64,000 nt of DNA, taken from contig NC_085140.1 in the NCBI RefSeq assembly GCF_024139115.2, positions 229,926,352 through 229,990,351 of the forward strand, read 5' to 3'. The position numbers and the translations under genes are program-made. The notes under the pieces were generated by a model. The model had not been told where the DNA came from. It did not search any database and saw only the letters and a program-made list of their open reading frames with translations. This DNA comes from Armigeres subalbatus (Eukaryota > Arthropoda > Insecta > Diptera > Culicidae). Of the stretch, positions 11,042 through 22,239 are shown piece by piece; positions within the stretch are counted from its first letter, which is position 1, and the number at the start of each line of letters is the position of its first letter.

Positions 11042-11464
11042 CTGAAAAAGATAGAAAATGTGATGAAATTTGCGCCTATCAGCAACTGTCTAAAAATTAT
11101 ATAATTTTCTATTTGTTTGTGAGGGTTATGTTTTCATAAGCAGTAAGAATTCAATAATACAGAGCTACTTTTTAAAGAGCATAATAACCAGCATAAAACC
11201 AAAATGTTACTAGGGCGAGCTCTATTAATTATCTCACTGCATAAAAATCAGAAAACAACAAAGCCGCTTACTGTCAAAATTGACATTTACTGGGCTTGTT
11301 GTTTTCAAACTTTCAATGAAACAGAAAGAGTAGATGCAATGCCCCATAGGAATGATGTTTAATAGTAATACATTTTGTCAAGTGCAGTTATACTGTTTCG
11401 TTACATTTTTAATTATTGATTGATAAAATAAGGGCTATCCAGTTAGCCTGACAAACAAAGGTGT

Positions 11465-11695
11465 AGAATTACCAATTTGGAGATGGCGAGTTTCATTCTC
11501 GATTCGGTCCAGGATGTTTTTGGGTGGGAAACATTCTCTACTCCCTAGGCATAGTGTATCCATTGCCGCACAAGATACATACTCTTGCAATGGCAGGCAT
11601 AAAAAAGATTTTCAATTAATAACTGAGTAAGTTCTACTAGAATACTAACTTGAAAAGCAGGAAATTCTAGTTGGAATATATAGCTATAGGAGGAG
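11465..11695 (+). repeat. tRNA-derived SINE, copy A
   Basis: A B-box-like GAGTTTCATTCTCGATTC is followed by a body: AGGATGTTTTTGGGTGGGAA, CATAGTGTATCCATTG, TGCAATGGCAGGCATA and TTCAATTAATAACTGAG. The same body recurs at 15200-15430. I recall this arrangement as a common Aedes SINE body related to Feilai. Confidence 0.7.
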
Positions 11696-12029
11696 AAGGT
11701 TGGTAAAATTGAAATTAGCTTTGAATAGAACAATTTTGAAATATTGTTCATAATAAAATTAAATGTTGAAGTAGTTGCGAAACAGATCAGTGTATGTTAT
11801 ATCATATTTCTTTTGGGTGCACAGAGCAAAAAAAGTTGTGATTTCCACGTTTTCTAATTTTATTTTGAAAGTTTGCAAAATTTAGTATTTTTAAATGCTA
11901 AAATGTTTAATTTGAAAGTAAAATGTTTGATTTGATAGTTTTTTTTCTCAGTGTGAAATTGTTGTTTTCACAGTGAAACCACTCAAAATAAAATATTTAA
12001 AACTATCAAACAAACTTTCATATTTCGGA

Positions 12030-12660
12030 TTTCTGGCAACACAGACGACAAAAATAAAAATAACTGGCAGCCGGCGATCATCTGTCATTGCTTAGATTTA
12101 AAGAAAAAAAGAGTTCTGTTCCAAGTAATCTTTAATTTGCGGCATGATTTTTTATTAGAAATTCTAAAATGAGCGACGAAAATTTGCTATTGCATTCGGT
12201 AGGATCTGGTACAAACAATGCAAATCTGACGACATTGCGGGAAATCAAGTTGCACATCATTGACGACGGAACGATAAGGTGAGTCGTTTTGGAAATCGTT
12301 TGGCAACGCACAGTTTCACAGTTTTTGTCTATGTTCCAGAAAAAAAATGTGAGACCAATCGCTGCATTGCGATGCAGAGGTAGCTGCGCAACTGGGGAAT
12401 TGGGCTTAACAAAGAACTGCGATCGTGGACAAGATCGTAAACGCGTTCATTCCGACCAGCTTTTGACACCATTGTGCATACCATCCCGTGCGAAATTCTA
12501 ATCACGGCTGACCACTGGGTTGACCGACCGTATGCTCATCGTAGGCTGGGAGGTACACGACATCACGGTGTATTCTCCCGTACTGACTTTTCAATGCCAT
12601 TTCCATTGACCAACGCTTATTATGCACATTTCATGTTATGTGAATAAATTAAAATGCGAA
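12030..12660 (+). pseudogene. Possible small two-exon gene, apparently broken
   Basis: An ATG at 12170 opens 37 codons (MSDENLLLHS.., ..REIKLHIIDDGTI) ending at an AG/GTGAGT donor near 12281. An acceptor TATGTTCCAG near 12340 continues the frame. The frame runs about 100 codons to TAA before an AATAAA near 12642, but two in-frame stops interrupt it (after IAMQR and after RSWTRS). Composition is GC-richer than its surroundings, and the final third (VHTIPCEIL, DHWVDRPYAHRR) looks coding. I do not recognise a family. It may be a decayed nested gene or transposon-borne gene inside the receptor intron. Confidence 0.35.
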
Positions 12661-13138
12661 AATAAACAAAATAAATATGTTTTTAAAAAATAAAATATTT
12701 CAATTTTTAACCAATGATAACTCAAAATGAAAATTCAACCTTTCGTTGTTTTGAAAGAAACTAGTTGATTCAAATAGAGAAAAAGCAGTTAATTTTGAGA
12801 GGAAAACTCTTGTTTTAACAAAAAGTTGGTTTCTGCTAAAGTAAAGTTTTTGCATTAGTAAATTTAACAATCCTGTACTTTCTACTGAAAATCACTAACT
12901 CATTTTCTTAATTTTACCAACGATTCTTTTATTTTCACCAACGATTTTTTTTTGTGTGTGTCATCTAAATTATCAGATTTAATTCTTCGTAACGAGTGCA
13001 ATTGCATTAATAGGGATAAGGTTTGTAAAAAATGTGAAATAATATGTTGCGTTTGGATGAAATATATCTGAAAAAAGCTCAATCGGCGCATTTTATTTGA
13101 AGTTTCCATGTTTCTATTCAATTTCATCGTTTCGTCCC
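12661..13138. other. Intronic sequence, nothing recognised
   Basis: AT-rich DNA with no supportable gene or repeat boundary. Confidence 0.4.
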
Positions 13139-13420
13139 ACACAGAAAAAAATAATGAAAAGTAATCGACGCGTAAATAATAAAGACGTGGAAAATTACAC
13201 TATTCTAGGCGTACACGAATCTTTTCCGTCCGTTCCGTTCGTCCTAAATGTATGCAATTTACATAGCATTATGACACTTATTCGTATAAAAAGTGACATA
13301 ATGCAATACAAATAGCATACATTCAGGCGATAATATCGTTTAAATTTACGCTCTTTTCGGCATTCCCTTTATGTGCATTACTTTCGTGTAATTTTCAACA
13401 ACCTTTTTCTATATGTGCAG
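13139..13420 (+). mobile_element. About 280-bp MITE with CACAG ends, copy 2
   Basis: It starts CACACAGAAAAAAATAATG and ends CCTTTTTCTATATGTGCAG, and matches 3738-4021 in reverse complement along its length. It carries no coding sequence. Confidence 0.7.
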
Positions 13421-13912
13421 AAAATGGTTAAGAATTTAGTTTCCGTACAGCTTTGCGTCTTGCGTCGTTCAAATACAATTTCCTTATGTGCAGTGTTTGA
13501 AAAGACTCTAATTCTCAAATCTCATCTACGATTTAAATCAGGCGATTGTTTATGTTTCATTGGACAGGCCTGTAACACGAACAAGCCCAACACACCTTTG
13601 TTCCTCAGTCACATGACAGATCATAGCAGCCATCGTACAAGATACACATTCGCAGTCAGTCAATTCTACCTTCAGCACGAGGTGAGTCGTGCTCGTGAGT
13701 GCAACAATGATACATGATAGGTGATTGATATGTGCGATATCGAATTGCACATTTAGCGATCCTGCCAGAAGTTTGTACCAACGTTACTCGTAAAATCACC
13801 CATCATGTTGTGTAGAAGTGTGTGAAGAGAGACAGCTTGGAATGCATTTCATGGGTAGCCGAAAAAGAGTTGGAGCGGCGAAACATTTTCACATCGGTAA
13901 GGGTTTTTATTA

Positions 13913-14338
13913 GGGGTCATTCACTTATTACAAAAGCACTTTTTCTGGGTTTTTCAGACCCCCCTCTCCCCCTTGTAAGATTTTTTCCATACAAATTATT
14001 TTTTGTTTATATGAAGAGTAAGAAAATGACAGACTCTTCTCCCCCCATATCAAGCTCTATCTAGAATAAGGGCGAATGTCGCAAGAGAGAATCCTCTTCG
14101 CCGACTTCCCCTCTTTTAAATAGAAGTGACAAGTAGCTGTTTTCTTCACGATTCATTACCTCAAAACGAAAGAAAACAATGAAAACTTGCATTCTGAGGT
14201 GTTAAACCGAGAAGAAATCCTCTGCTTGTCACTTTTATTTAAAAGAGGGGAAGTCGACGAAGAGAATCCCCTCTTGCGACATTCGCCCTTTTACCAGATA
14301 GAGCTTGATATGTGCTTATGTAGCTAGTGAACGACCCC
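13913..14338. mobile_element. 426-bp TTA-flanked element containing a long hairpin
   Basis: TTA at 13910-13912 and 14339-14341 flanks ends GGGGTCATTCACT and, in reverse complement, GGGGTCGTTCACT. It is non-coding. Ends of the GGGGTCGTTCACTA type also occur in the TA element at 53108-53198. Confidence 0.6.
14046..14312. repeat. 267-bp near-perfect hairpin (foldback)
   Basis: The arms begin CATATCAAGCTCTATCT and continue through GGGCGAATGTCGCAAGAG, GACTTCCCCTCTTTTAAAT and AAGTGACAAG on both sides in opposite orientation. Arms are about 90-100 bp with a spacer of about 65 bp. Transcribed as part of the receptor intron it would form a long RNA stem. Confidence 0.85.
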
Positions 14339-14402
14339 TTAAGTTTGTTGGAATACGAGTGATACGACTTTTGGAGACCTTTAAAGCATTATCAATTATG
14401 TT

Positions 14403-14520
14403 TGGGGCCGTCCAGAAACCACGTGGTCATATATGGGGGGAGGGGGGTTTGGAAAATGACCACGATAAGCCACATGGGGGGAGGGGGGTGTTGCTCTCGA
14501 ACCACGTGGTTTTTTTACAC
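14403..14520 (+). repeat. Dispersed GGCCGTCCAGAAACCACGTGG repeat, copy 1
   Basis: It starts GGCCGTCCAGAAACCACGTG, followed by G-rich GGGGGGAGGGGGG and ATGACCACGATAAGCC. An inverted copy is at 18683-18808. Confidence 0.65.
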
Positions 14521-15199
14521 GAAAAACTTTTGGTGAATAACAATAGCGGTGTAAAAAATACAAATCATTAAAATTCAATGATTAAATCATTAAACGCAAA
14601 GCGCATCGAGAAATCGATAACGCAGCGTCGGTCGCAACGCCGATGCATATCTGCATTATTTGACCATCTTAGCCTAAGATCCTATATCCATACATAAATA
14701 AACGAAAAAACAGGTTGCGATTTAGTCTCAATTTCCACAAAATAATTTGAATAGGAAAAATGGAAAAATATTTTAAAAAATTCCGCCGCAGATGGTTTTT
14801 GGCATCACGCCGCCGACACTTTTTCATCAGCGGACTGCAGCTACAATTTTGAAAAATGTTCATGTTTTTACAATAATCCAAGAAAAAATCTTAAGAAGAA
14901 AAATTCACAAGAATTTCTTGTGGATATTCAGGAAAAATCAAGTAAAGAAATTTCCTGTAAAATTTCATTCAGAATTTTTTTTGAACAATTCTCTCTGAAA
15001 AATTTTGCTACAAATTGATAATGAAAGAAAAAAAAACCAAACATCTCCAGTGTTAATTCCGAAAAATTTTCCTTAAATTCCGAAAAAAATTCCATGTGAA
15101 TTCTGTCTGAAAATTAAAAACAGTCCCGTGGGAATCTTCCGAAATTCTTCTTCATTTACAAAAGAAGTTTTTCGAACATTTTAGGGAGTGCACTTCAAA

Positions 15200-15430
15200 A
15201 TGTTCAGTCTCCAGTTAGCCAGTTCGATTCTCGTCCTGTCTAGGATGTTTTCGGGTGGGAAACATTCTCGACACTCTAGGTATAGTGTATCCATCGTACT
15301 TGCTACACAAGATATATAATCGTGCAATGGCTGGCATATAAAAGCTTTCAATTTATAACTAAGGAAATGCTAATAGAATATACTAAGTTGAAAAGCAGAC
15401 CAACTTCCAGTTGGAATATGGAGCCAATGC
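15200..15430 (+). repeat. tRNA-derived SINE, copy B
   Basis: CAGTTCGATTCTCGTC (B box) is followed by TAGGATGTTTTCGGGTGGG, CATAGTGTATCCATCG and GCAATGGCTGGCATA, the same body as copy A at 11465-11695. Copy B is slightly longer between the two inner motifs. Confidence 0.7.
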
Positions 15431-18400
15431 CACATGAAACACTTTGATATTTCCGTTGATTTTTTTTTTCAATTTTGGAATTTTGAAATGAAAATTTTTC
15501 GGAATACTTTTTAGCTCTTTGTGAGTTCTATCACATTTTTTTTTAAATTTTCGTATTGTTTTTATTCAAGGCATTATTCAGAATTTCCACGGAAGAGTCT
15601 ATGGATTATCTTCAAAAAATTCTTTGGATTTTTAAAGAATAAATCTTTAGAATTCTCAAGGTTCGTGTTTTTTTTAATTTGAACCCGAAATCATTTCAAA
15701 ATTTTATCGGGAATTCATTCTTCTTCGGGATGTCATTTTGATTTCTTTGTAGGTTCAGCTAAACATTGCTTTAAATCTTTACCATGCAAAAATGCACAGG
15801 AAATGATTTAGAAAGTTTAAGGAATTTTCACATCAGAAAATCTTCAAAATTTTGATTTAATTTTTTAAGGAATTCCTACTGGAAATGCTTCAAAAGTACA
15901 ACCTTTACAAGTACTACAAAAGTACAATTTTTTCGTTATTTCCACTTGTAAAAACATCGGAATTTCCTCGGGAAATTCATTATTTCTGTTCAGATGAACT
16001 TTTTTCGATTCGATTCAACTGGAAAATCTTAGGAATTTCCATCGGAAATATTTTGGCATATTCCGAATAATTTCTTTTGAAAATTAAAAAAAAAACTGCT
16101 GAAAATTTCTAAGAATTTCTTTTGGAAAACGAAAAAAAAATCCATTGGAAATTTCCAAGATCCAATCCAAGAAGAATTTCCTTTGAAGATTAATTAAAGT
16201 TGCCCAGGATTTTGAAAAAAATCTTTAAAGTAAGCTGGATTTTTTTTTCTATTTTATACTTCTTCGGAATTTGATTTTTCATCGTAAATATGCATTTAGG
16301 ATCCTTCTACGGATTCTTCTAATTCTTCAAAATTTCTACCGAACATTTTTCGGAACTCTTCCACAGAATTTCGGAAAAAAATGTCGTTGAAATTCTAAAG
16401 ATTTTCCAGGGAGACTCCGAAAAATTTCTTATCAATATTCCGAAGGGTTTCCCTTGCAACTCCAGAATAATTATTCTTGAAAATTAAGAAGATCTTGAAA
16501 TTTAAAATTAATCCAAGCAATACATGTAGGCAATAATTTAGGGTTAAGAAGCCTAGTTTTTATGATATTGAATAATTATCATAATTGATCGAAAAAATTA
16601 ATAATGCACCTAAATGTTTAAAATGCACAAAATTCTAGTAGTGCGCATGAAAAAGGTTATGACATAGAGAAGCTTGCATTTAAAAAATCAACATGAAATT
16701 CTAAATAAAATGCATTTAAATTCATAAAAGGGTCTAAGGACTAAGGAGATTCCTGCGATATGAAAAAAGTGGCAGTGTTCCAGAAAAAAACTCTTCAATT
16801 CCTAAAACAATCTAGGTTAAAAAAATAGTGTTATAATAACGATTGAAATTGAATTCCAAAACAAATCTCAACCCTTCCAGGAATGATGGGTCATATATGC
16901 TCAGCGTTTTAGATTGTCTATAAAATCAAAAAAGAGAGCTAGGCTACCGTTTTCTTCAGTAAAATTGTTCATCTAGATATTGGCTTTACAGAAAAAATAT
17001 GGGAGCTCAAATTTGACTGACCATGAAAACTCAGATATCCGAAACCTTGGGAAGATTTCGATTCTAAGAGCGTGTAAATAAAGTTTAAATGTTTGAATCA
17101 TTCTAAACAGATGGGTGGTCAGATAAGATGGGTCATCCTGAACGTTAAGCCAGTGATTAATATTCAGGAATACGAGATGCTCAAGGTACTTCAAAATGCT
17201 CTCAAGTTCAATCCACGAATCTAACAGATCAATCAAGACATTTGCAATGTTCTCATCATCGGTATATACCTAATCCGATGAAAATATGCTTATTTCCCTA
17301 ATTTCCATTAACATGAGATCCAAGAGACAAGATACCCAAAATTATCTTGAGTCAACAGCAAGTTGCACAATGACTATGAGGTTTGTTCGCAAACTGTTTT
17401 TGTAGGGCCTTAGAAGCACTGGGTTCACGGACTTGAATGATCAAGTAGTTCAAACATTACGACTTCCAGGACGTTTTGTTTAACCTAAAAAGTCTGTAGT
17501 AGCTTGTGTAAATAATAATTGAAGTCATATCAACCCAATGGACCTACTGGGATATTACATCATACATCATTCATAAGTTGGTCAATTGGATAAATCGAAT
17601 GATCCGAACTCCAAAATAATAATTGGTCTATAATACATTCATTCCTCTATCCATCCATTGACTGAAGCATATTCGAGATGTGGAATAGAAGTTCCTTGGA
17701 AAATTATTCCAAAGAACCATCAGAGTGACCGAGAAAATATTTTTAGTATGGCATCATTGGCTTCCACGAGTCGATATCAAAATAAAATTTCAATGAAGAA
17801 TTAGAAATTTTGAGAGATGAGCCAGCTCTGGATTGAAAATCTCTTTAGTAGAGAAAAAAATTGAAATTTTCCATAATAAAATAGGAAATTGCCAAAAAAG
17901 AACAATAATACACACAACAATAATAAATTAGCACTTGTAAAAGCAAAAATTGCAATTATGAAATAAGAATTTTCCATAAAGAAATCAAAATGTTCAACGA
18001 AAAGATACAAAATTTTCATGAATAAATCAATATTAGCAATGAACAATTAAAAAAAAAATTATAATTATTTATTTCTAATATTGATGATTCTGAAAACAAT
18101 ACTGAAATTTCTACAGGAATGCTACTCAAAAGAAACAACAGCAGGAGATTTTATTTGCATCTCTAAGATTATATACTAACTTTGTGATTCTCTGATAAAC
18201 TTTTCGTTGTAGGAGTTCAGTTCAGATGCTTCGTTGAGGTTAATATCTTAAGAATTTCCAGTAGCTCCAGAGCTATGGAAGGTCCCAAATACTCTAAGGA
18301 AGCTATAGGGATATTCAGTGATGAACTTTATAGCTATTAAAAATAAAAAAAAACACTAATAAAAAAATTAAAAATATGGGTTTATTTTGGAGAATTTCTA

Positions 18401-18682
18401 AACCATTATAAATGTTTCTCGAAATTATTATAAGATATTCGCAAGTCCACATTTTTTTGTATCCTCTGGATGCATTGAAGGTGTGCGAGTTCTAGATATC
18501 CTAATACCTGATACACATTACAACATGATAACATAATCCAAATTTTCGACTTCATGAAAATTTATAATTTCCATGCTGGGTTTAGTTTAATTTTGAATCA
18601 ATTGAAATTGTCCATCTTCAAAATTGACCGGATTAACCATATGTTTTAGTTACATAAGGTTTTTTTTTCAATTTTTGTACTT
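15431..18682. other. AT-rich intronic sequence
   Basis: About 3.2 kb holds many short GGAATTT/AAATTCC words and homopolymer runs (for example GAATTTC near 15.8-16.5 kb). No gene, SINE or bounded element is supported. Confidence 0.45.
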
Positions 18683-18808
18683 GAAAAAAAAACACGTGGT
18701 CATGGGGGGGGAAGGGGTGGTCTGCCAAATGACCACGATAAGCCAAATGGGGGGGGGGGGGCGTTGAAAATCTTCAAAAATATGGCCACGTGGTTTCTGG
18801 ATGGCCCC
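18683..18808 (-). repeat. Dispersed GGCCGTCCAGAAACCACGTGG repeat, copy 2
   Basis: In reverse complement it reads GGGCCATCCAGAAACCACGT and contains runs of 8 and 13 G on the plus strand, with ATGACCACGATAAGCCA shared with copy 1. Confidence 0.65.
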
Positions 18809-19789
18809 TTTTGGATATTTTTGCTCATATTTAATGTTTCGTATCTCAAACAGAGTAGTTTTTGTAGGACGATCCCATATTGGTTTGATCTGGTCCAAGT
18901 AAAGGATGGTGATGCACAGGTTGATTGAATAAAGTTGATTTGTATCGTTTTTAAAAGAGCGCGAGCAGGGTTGGTTTTCTGCAAGGCTTCCTTTTGAATT
19001 GTTAAATGGGGTAGTTCATTAGATTCCGCCAATTTGTTTGTTGATGGATTATGCCAACTGTATGATGGGCGAAAGATGATTAAGTTGGGAATTAGTTGCC
19101 CTGTCTCCCTTTGTTGACAGCTAGGTCTGATTTTGATTTTGGCTGGTTTCTGTAGCTTGCCTTTTGAAATTTGTACCTCTGAAAGTATGAGGAAGATTTG
19201 AAGATGGATACAATTCAGTTTTACTTGACGCGTACTTGATTAGCCACTCAGGATTGTATTTTACGGAGTAATTATGCTGCGTATATTGTACCAGTAGCCA
19301 CCGATCTGCGGCTGAAGGTCTTCTATCTTTGAAAGCTTGTTAGGATGACTATCAAGATTCTGCATAAAAAATGTGTCCATCAAAATGTTCCTGTGATCAT
19401 GCTATCGTTCACATACCACGAACTGATATCCCTTTGTCTTAATAGATCGGTCCGTTGCACATAGGAGTAAATGAGGTTAATTCATGGCCAACATTACTTG
19501 ATGCTTTCGATGATGTTATTTACACTTGTATTAAGTTTAACTAATGTTTTAAATTGATTCTATTCATTTTTGGCGACATTTGATTTTTAGCTTGATTAAG
19601 GGTATATGGTATGTATTTTAAATTAGCGATCTATCTTAAAAAAACACCAAACATCAGCTGTTTTAAGAATAATTGGTTGGATAACATATTTTACCAGTAG
19701 TATATCATTATCCGTCATAATACATAATGAAATTATGGATTTTTTGGCGATTTCTATTTGCCACAAACAAATAAAACACTGAAAATCTA

Positions 19790-20020
19790 CCTGTCATAAG
19801 ACGAGTTTGAACAATCCCATTGAATTCCACCACTTAATTGTATCCTGACAGATACGTATTTCGACCTCAACAGTAAGGCCGTCTTCAGTGTCTTGTACTT
19901 GACTCGACTCAAAGCTCAAAATAATTTTCTTATCAAACTGAAAATCTAACTTTTTATACAAACTAGTATATCTCTGGAGTTCGGACGAGTTCGGATGAGC
20001 TCTTGGCAGCAATAGAAGCG
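19790..20020 (-). repeat. Probable dispersed repeat (ACTGAAGACGGCC type)
   Basis: In reverse complement it contains GACACTGAAGACGGCCTTAC and TCGAAATACGTATCTGTCAG. I recall this string as widely dispersed in culicine genomes. Only one copy is in this window, so the call rests on memory. Confidence 0.35.
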
Positions 20021-20513
20021 TGGAAAAGCTATCTTTCTTTCTGTTCTGGTTTCATAATTTGAATCTATTTTAATCACAACTAAAACTTAAATTTAAAATT
20101 TGAGAAAAAATATTAGCGTGTCTGAACAAGTGATTAAAATATGCTTAGAGTGCATATACAACTCAAATAAACTTACATATTATTTCATTATATGATCAAC
20201 CCACCTCAAACTTGAAAGTCCATGTTGAAAAATCCATCAAAATAGTGAACAACGCTGCAAAGAACTCATTTTATTGCCATATTGGAATGGAGAAAAACGC
20301 TTTTAATCTTATTTCAAAAACAACAGACTTTTATCGACTATCTTTCAATGTAGACATACTTGTTTCGCCCTGAAAACCCCGCAAACACCTACAAGCTAAA
20401 TATTATGAAATGGAACTATATTTGTTTGGGTTTATTCAATTTCATAAATTTGGTTTATGGCCAGGTATTGACTATAATTACTCCTTAGTGCGTTGTTTAA
20501 TATCCAGTTAGGG

Positions 20514-20992
20514 TAACCGTACCCTTAGTGGAGGTAGTACCAATAGTGGAGGTAGTGGGGTTTTAATTGGATTTATCATATTTATACACTTTACGATGGT
20601 TTCAGTTGATTCACCGTGCTTTAAATTTCCTGTTAAATGCAACTTATCTTAAGATTTTGCTCGAAAAACTATTTAAAACAATGATTTTTCTTAGGGGGTC
20701 CTGTAGCGTAGTTGGCTACACGTTCGCCTTATAAGCGAATGGTCATGGGTTCGATTCCCAGCCCCTCCATCAAAGCCTCGTCAGTCGCCGGATCCGCAGC
20801 CCATACGGTGGTGTTTGGGGAACGCGCCTTACCGTCACGGCTGCCTGATGACGACTGACAACTTGTTCTTCTCGGAGGCTTTATTAGTTTATCTATTGAC
20901 CAAGATATTAAATCTGTAAATTTCCCATAATTATCAATTTAAAAAAAAATTATTTTGTGAATCTACTAATACCTCCACTATTGGTACCGTTA
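20514..20992. mobile_element. TIR element interrupted by a tRNA-derived SINE
   Basis: The left end reads TAACCGTACCCTTAGTGG followed by AGGTAGTACCAATAGTGG. The right end in reverse complement reads TAACGGTACCAATAGTGG. The left half matches the split copy at 8741-9470 in reverse complement. A SINE occupies 20695-20885. There is no transposase. Confidence 0.75.
20695..20885 (+). repeat. SINE with tRNA-like head
   Basis: The head folds as a tRNA. It has a D arm GTAGC/GCTAC, anticodon arm TTCGC-CTTATAA-GCGAA (anticodon UAU) and T arm GGGTTCGATTCCC, but the acceptor stem is only partly paired. A body follows (TCAAAGCCTCGTCAGTCG, CGGTGGTGTTTGGGG). The attached body and weak acceptor stem mark it as a SINE, not a working tRNA-Ile gene. 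Confidence 0.75.
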
Positions 20993-22239
20993 TTCTATTA
21001 GAATTTCGAACAGTGGTATATTATTGTTTCTTTGCAGATTCGTGATATCATTATTATAAAAAGTGAAGCGGAGTCTTGTAGGCTTGACTGTTCTAATTGA
21101 CATTAGTATATGTGAAGTAGTAGATGCATAAGGACCAGTAGTATAGAATAGGTAACGACAATAAACAAGCTTGAAATATTTAATTTTTTATTTGTTGTTT
21201 GTTTAATGTTTTTATTTGTCAATTTATAACAACAGTATTATTAATACCTATATTGTATTAAAAACATTGTTTCTATTAAAAACAAATTCAAAATGAACTT
21301 GCTAAAAATCACTCAAGTAGATTCATAGCTAAACGAAGAATGGCAGAAAACATGATACATTTAAAAGCTGATCTCAATGAGATAGAACATTATTCATTTT
21401 GCAACATATCATGCTCCATCGCATCATCTATTTCCGACACATTTTAGTAACAGTGATACCATTCACAGCATTTCAAAGCCATCGGAAAGTCTGTCTGTCA
21501 AAAAGTTCGGACTCTTCTCGTCGAGAGTGAAATGAAATCTAATCAAAACTGAATAGCAGATGACATTTTCCGCTTGGTGATATCCATATACCGACCGGAA
21601 TGGACAATGTGGTGCACGTTCAACATGATATAGAAGGTGAACTGATACTGGAGCTGTCTATTTTGTTTCAACTGAATGCACTGCACATACTGCAAGCCAG
21701 AGTAGTGTATCTATTATCTGATTCATGAGATTATTGGATTGGACGGCAGACAGACGTGGGTAATCAGATGCACGGAGCTGTGGAGATGATTTTAGCTGCC
21801 ACTTCGCACTGAGACCGACACAAATGTGGTACGAAGGTATGAATATTAAATTGTCATTTTAATTAAAACAACTCTTCTCGGCGTCAAGAAATAGAAGTGA
21901 TGAAATTTGCATTAGGTCACAAATGAACAAGAGATAATGTATACAATCGTGATCTCGGTGGAATTGAATTCTATTAGTAGTGCATCTAATCAATACAGTG
22001 GATGTTGTTTTTGAATTGTTGCTAACGAGTTGTAGATAAATTTCTATATTATCGCACCTCATAGAAACGATGTGCATTTGCAATAAAAAAAAATAAAACA
22101 GAAAATGTTCATTAACCATCTGTTACTTTACACTGAATCTAAACTCTTCCGGGGATATTTTTTCAGAAAAATATGAAATGTTGTCAATAGCGTATTCCTA
22201 CTGGAGCTTTGGAAACAAGCTGGTTCAATTCTTGTTTTC
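20993..22239. other. Intronic sequence, nothing recognised
   Basis: AT-rich DNA. A pair of related words AGTAGATGCATAAG / AGTAGATTCATAG is too short to call a repeat. Confidence 0.4.

Noticed and set aside
20695..20770. tRNA-Ile (UAU) gene
   Set aside because: The acceptor stem is poorly paired and the sequence continues into a SINE body inside another element.
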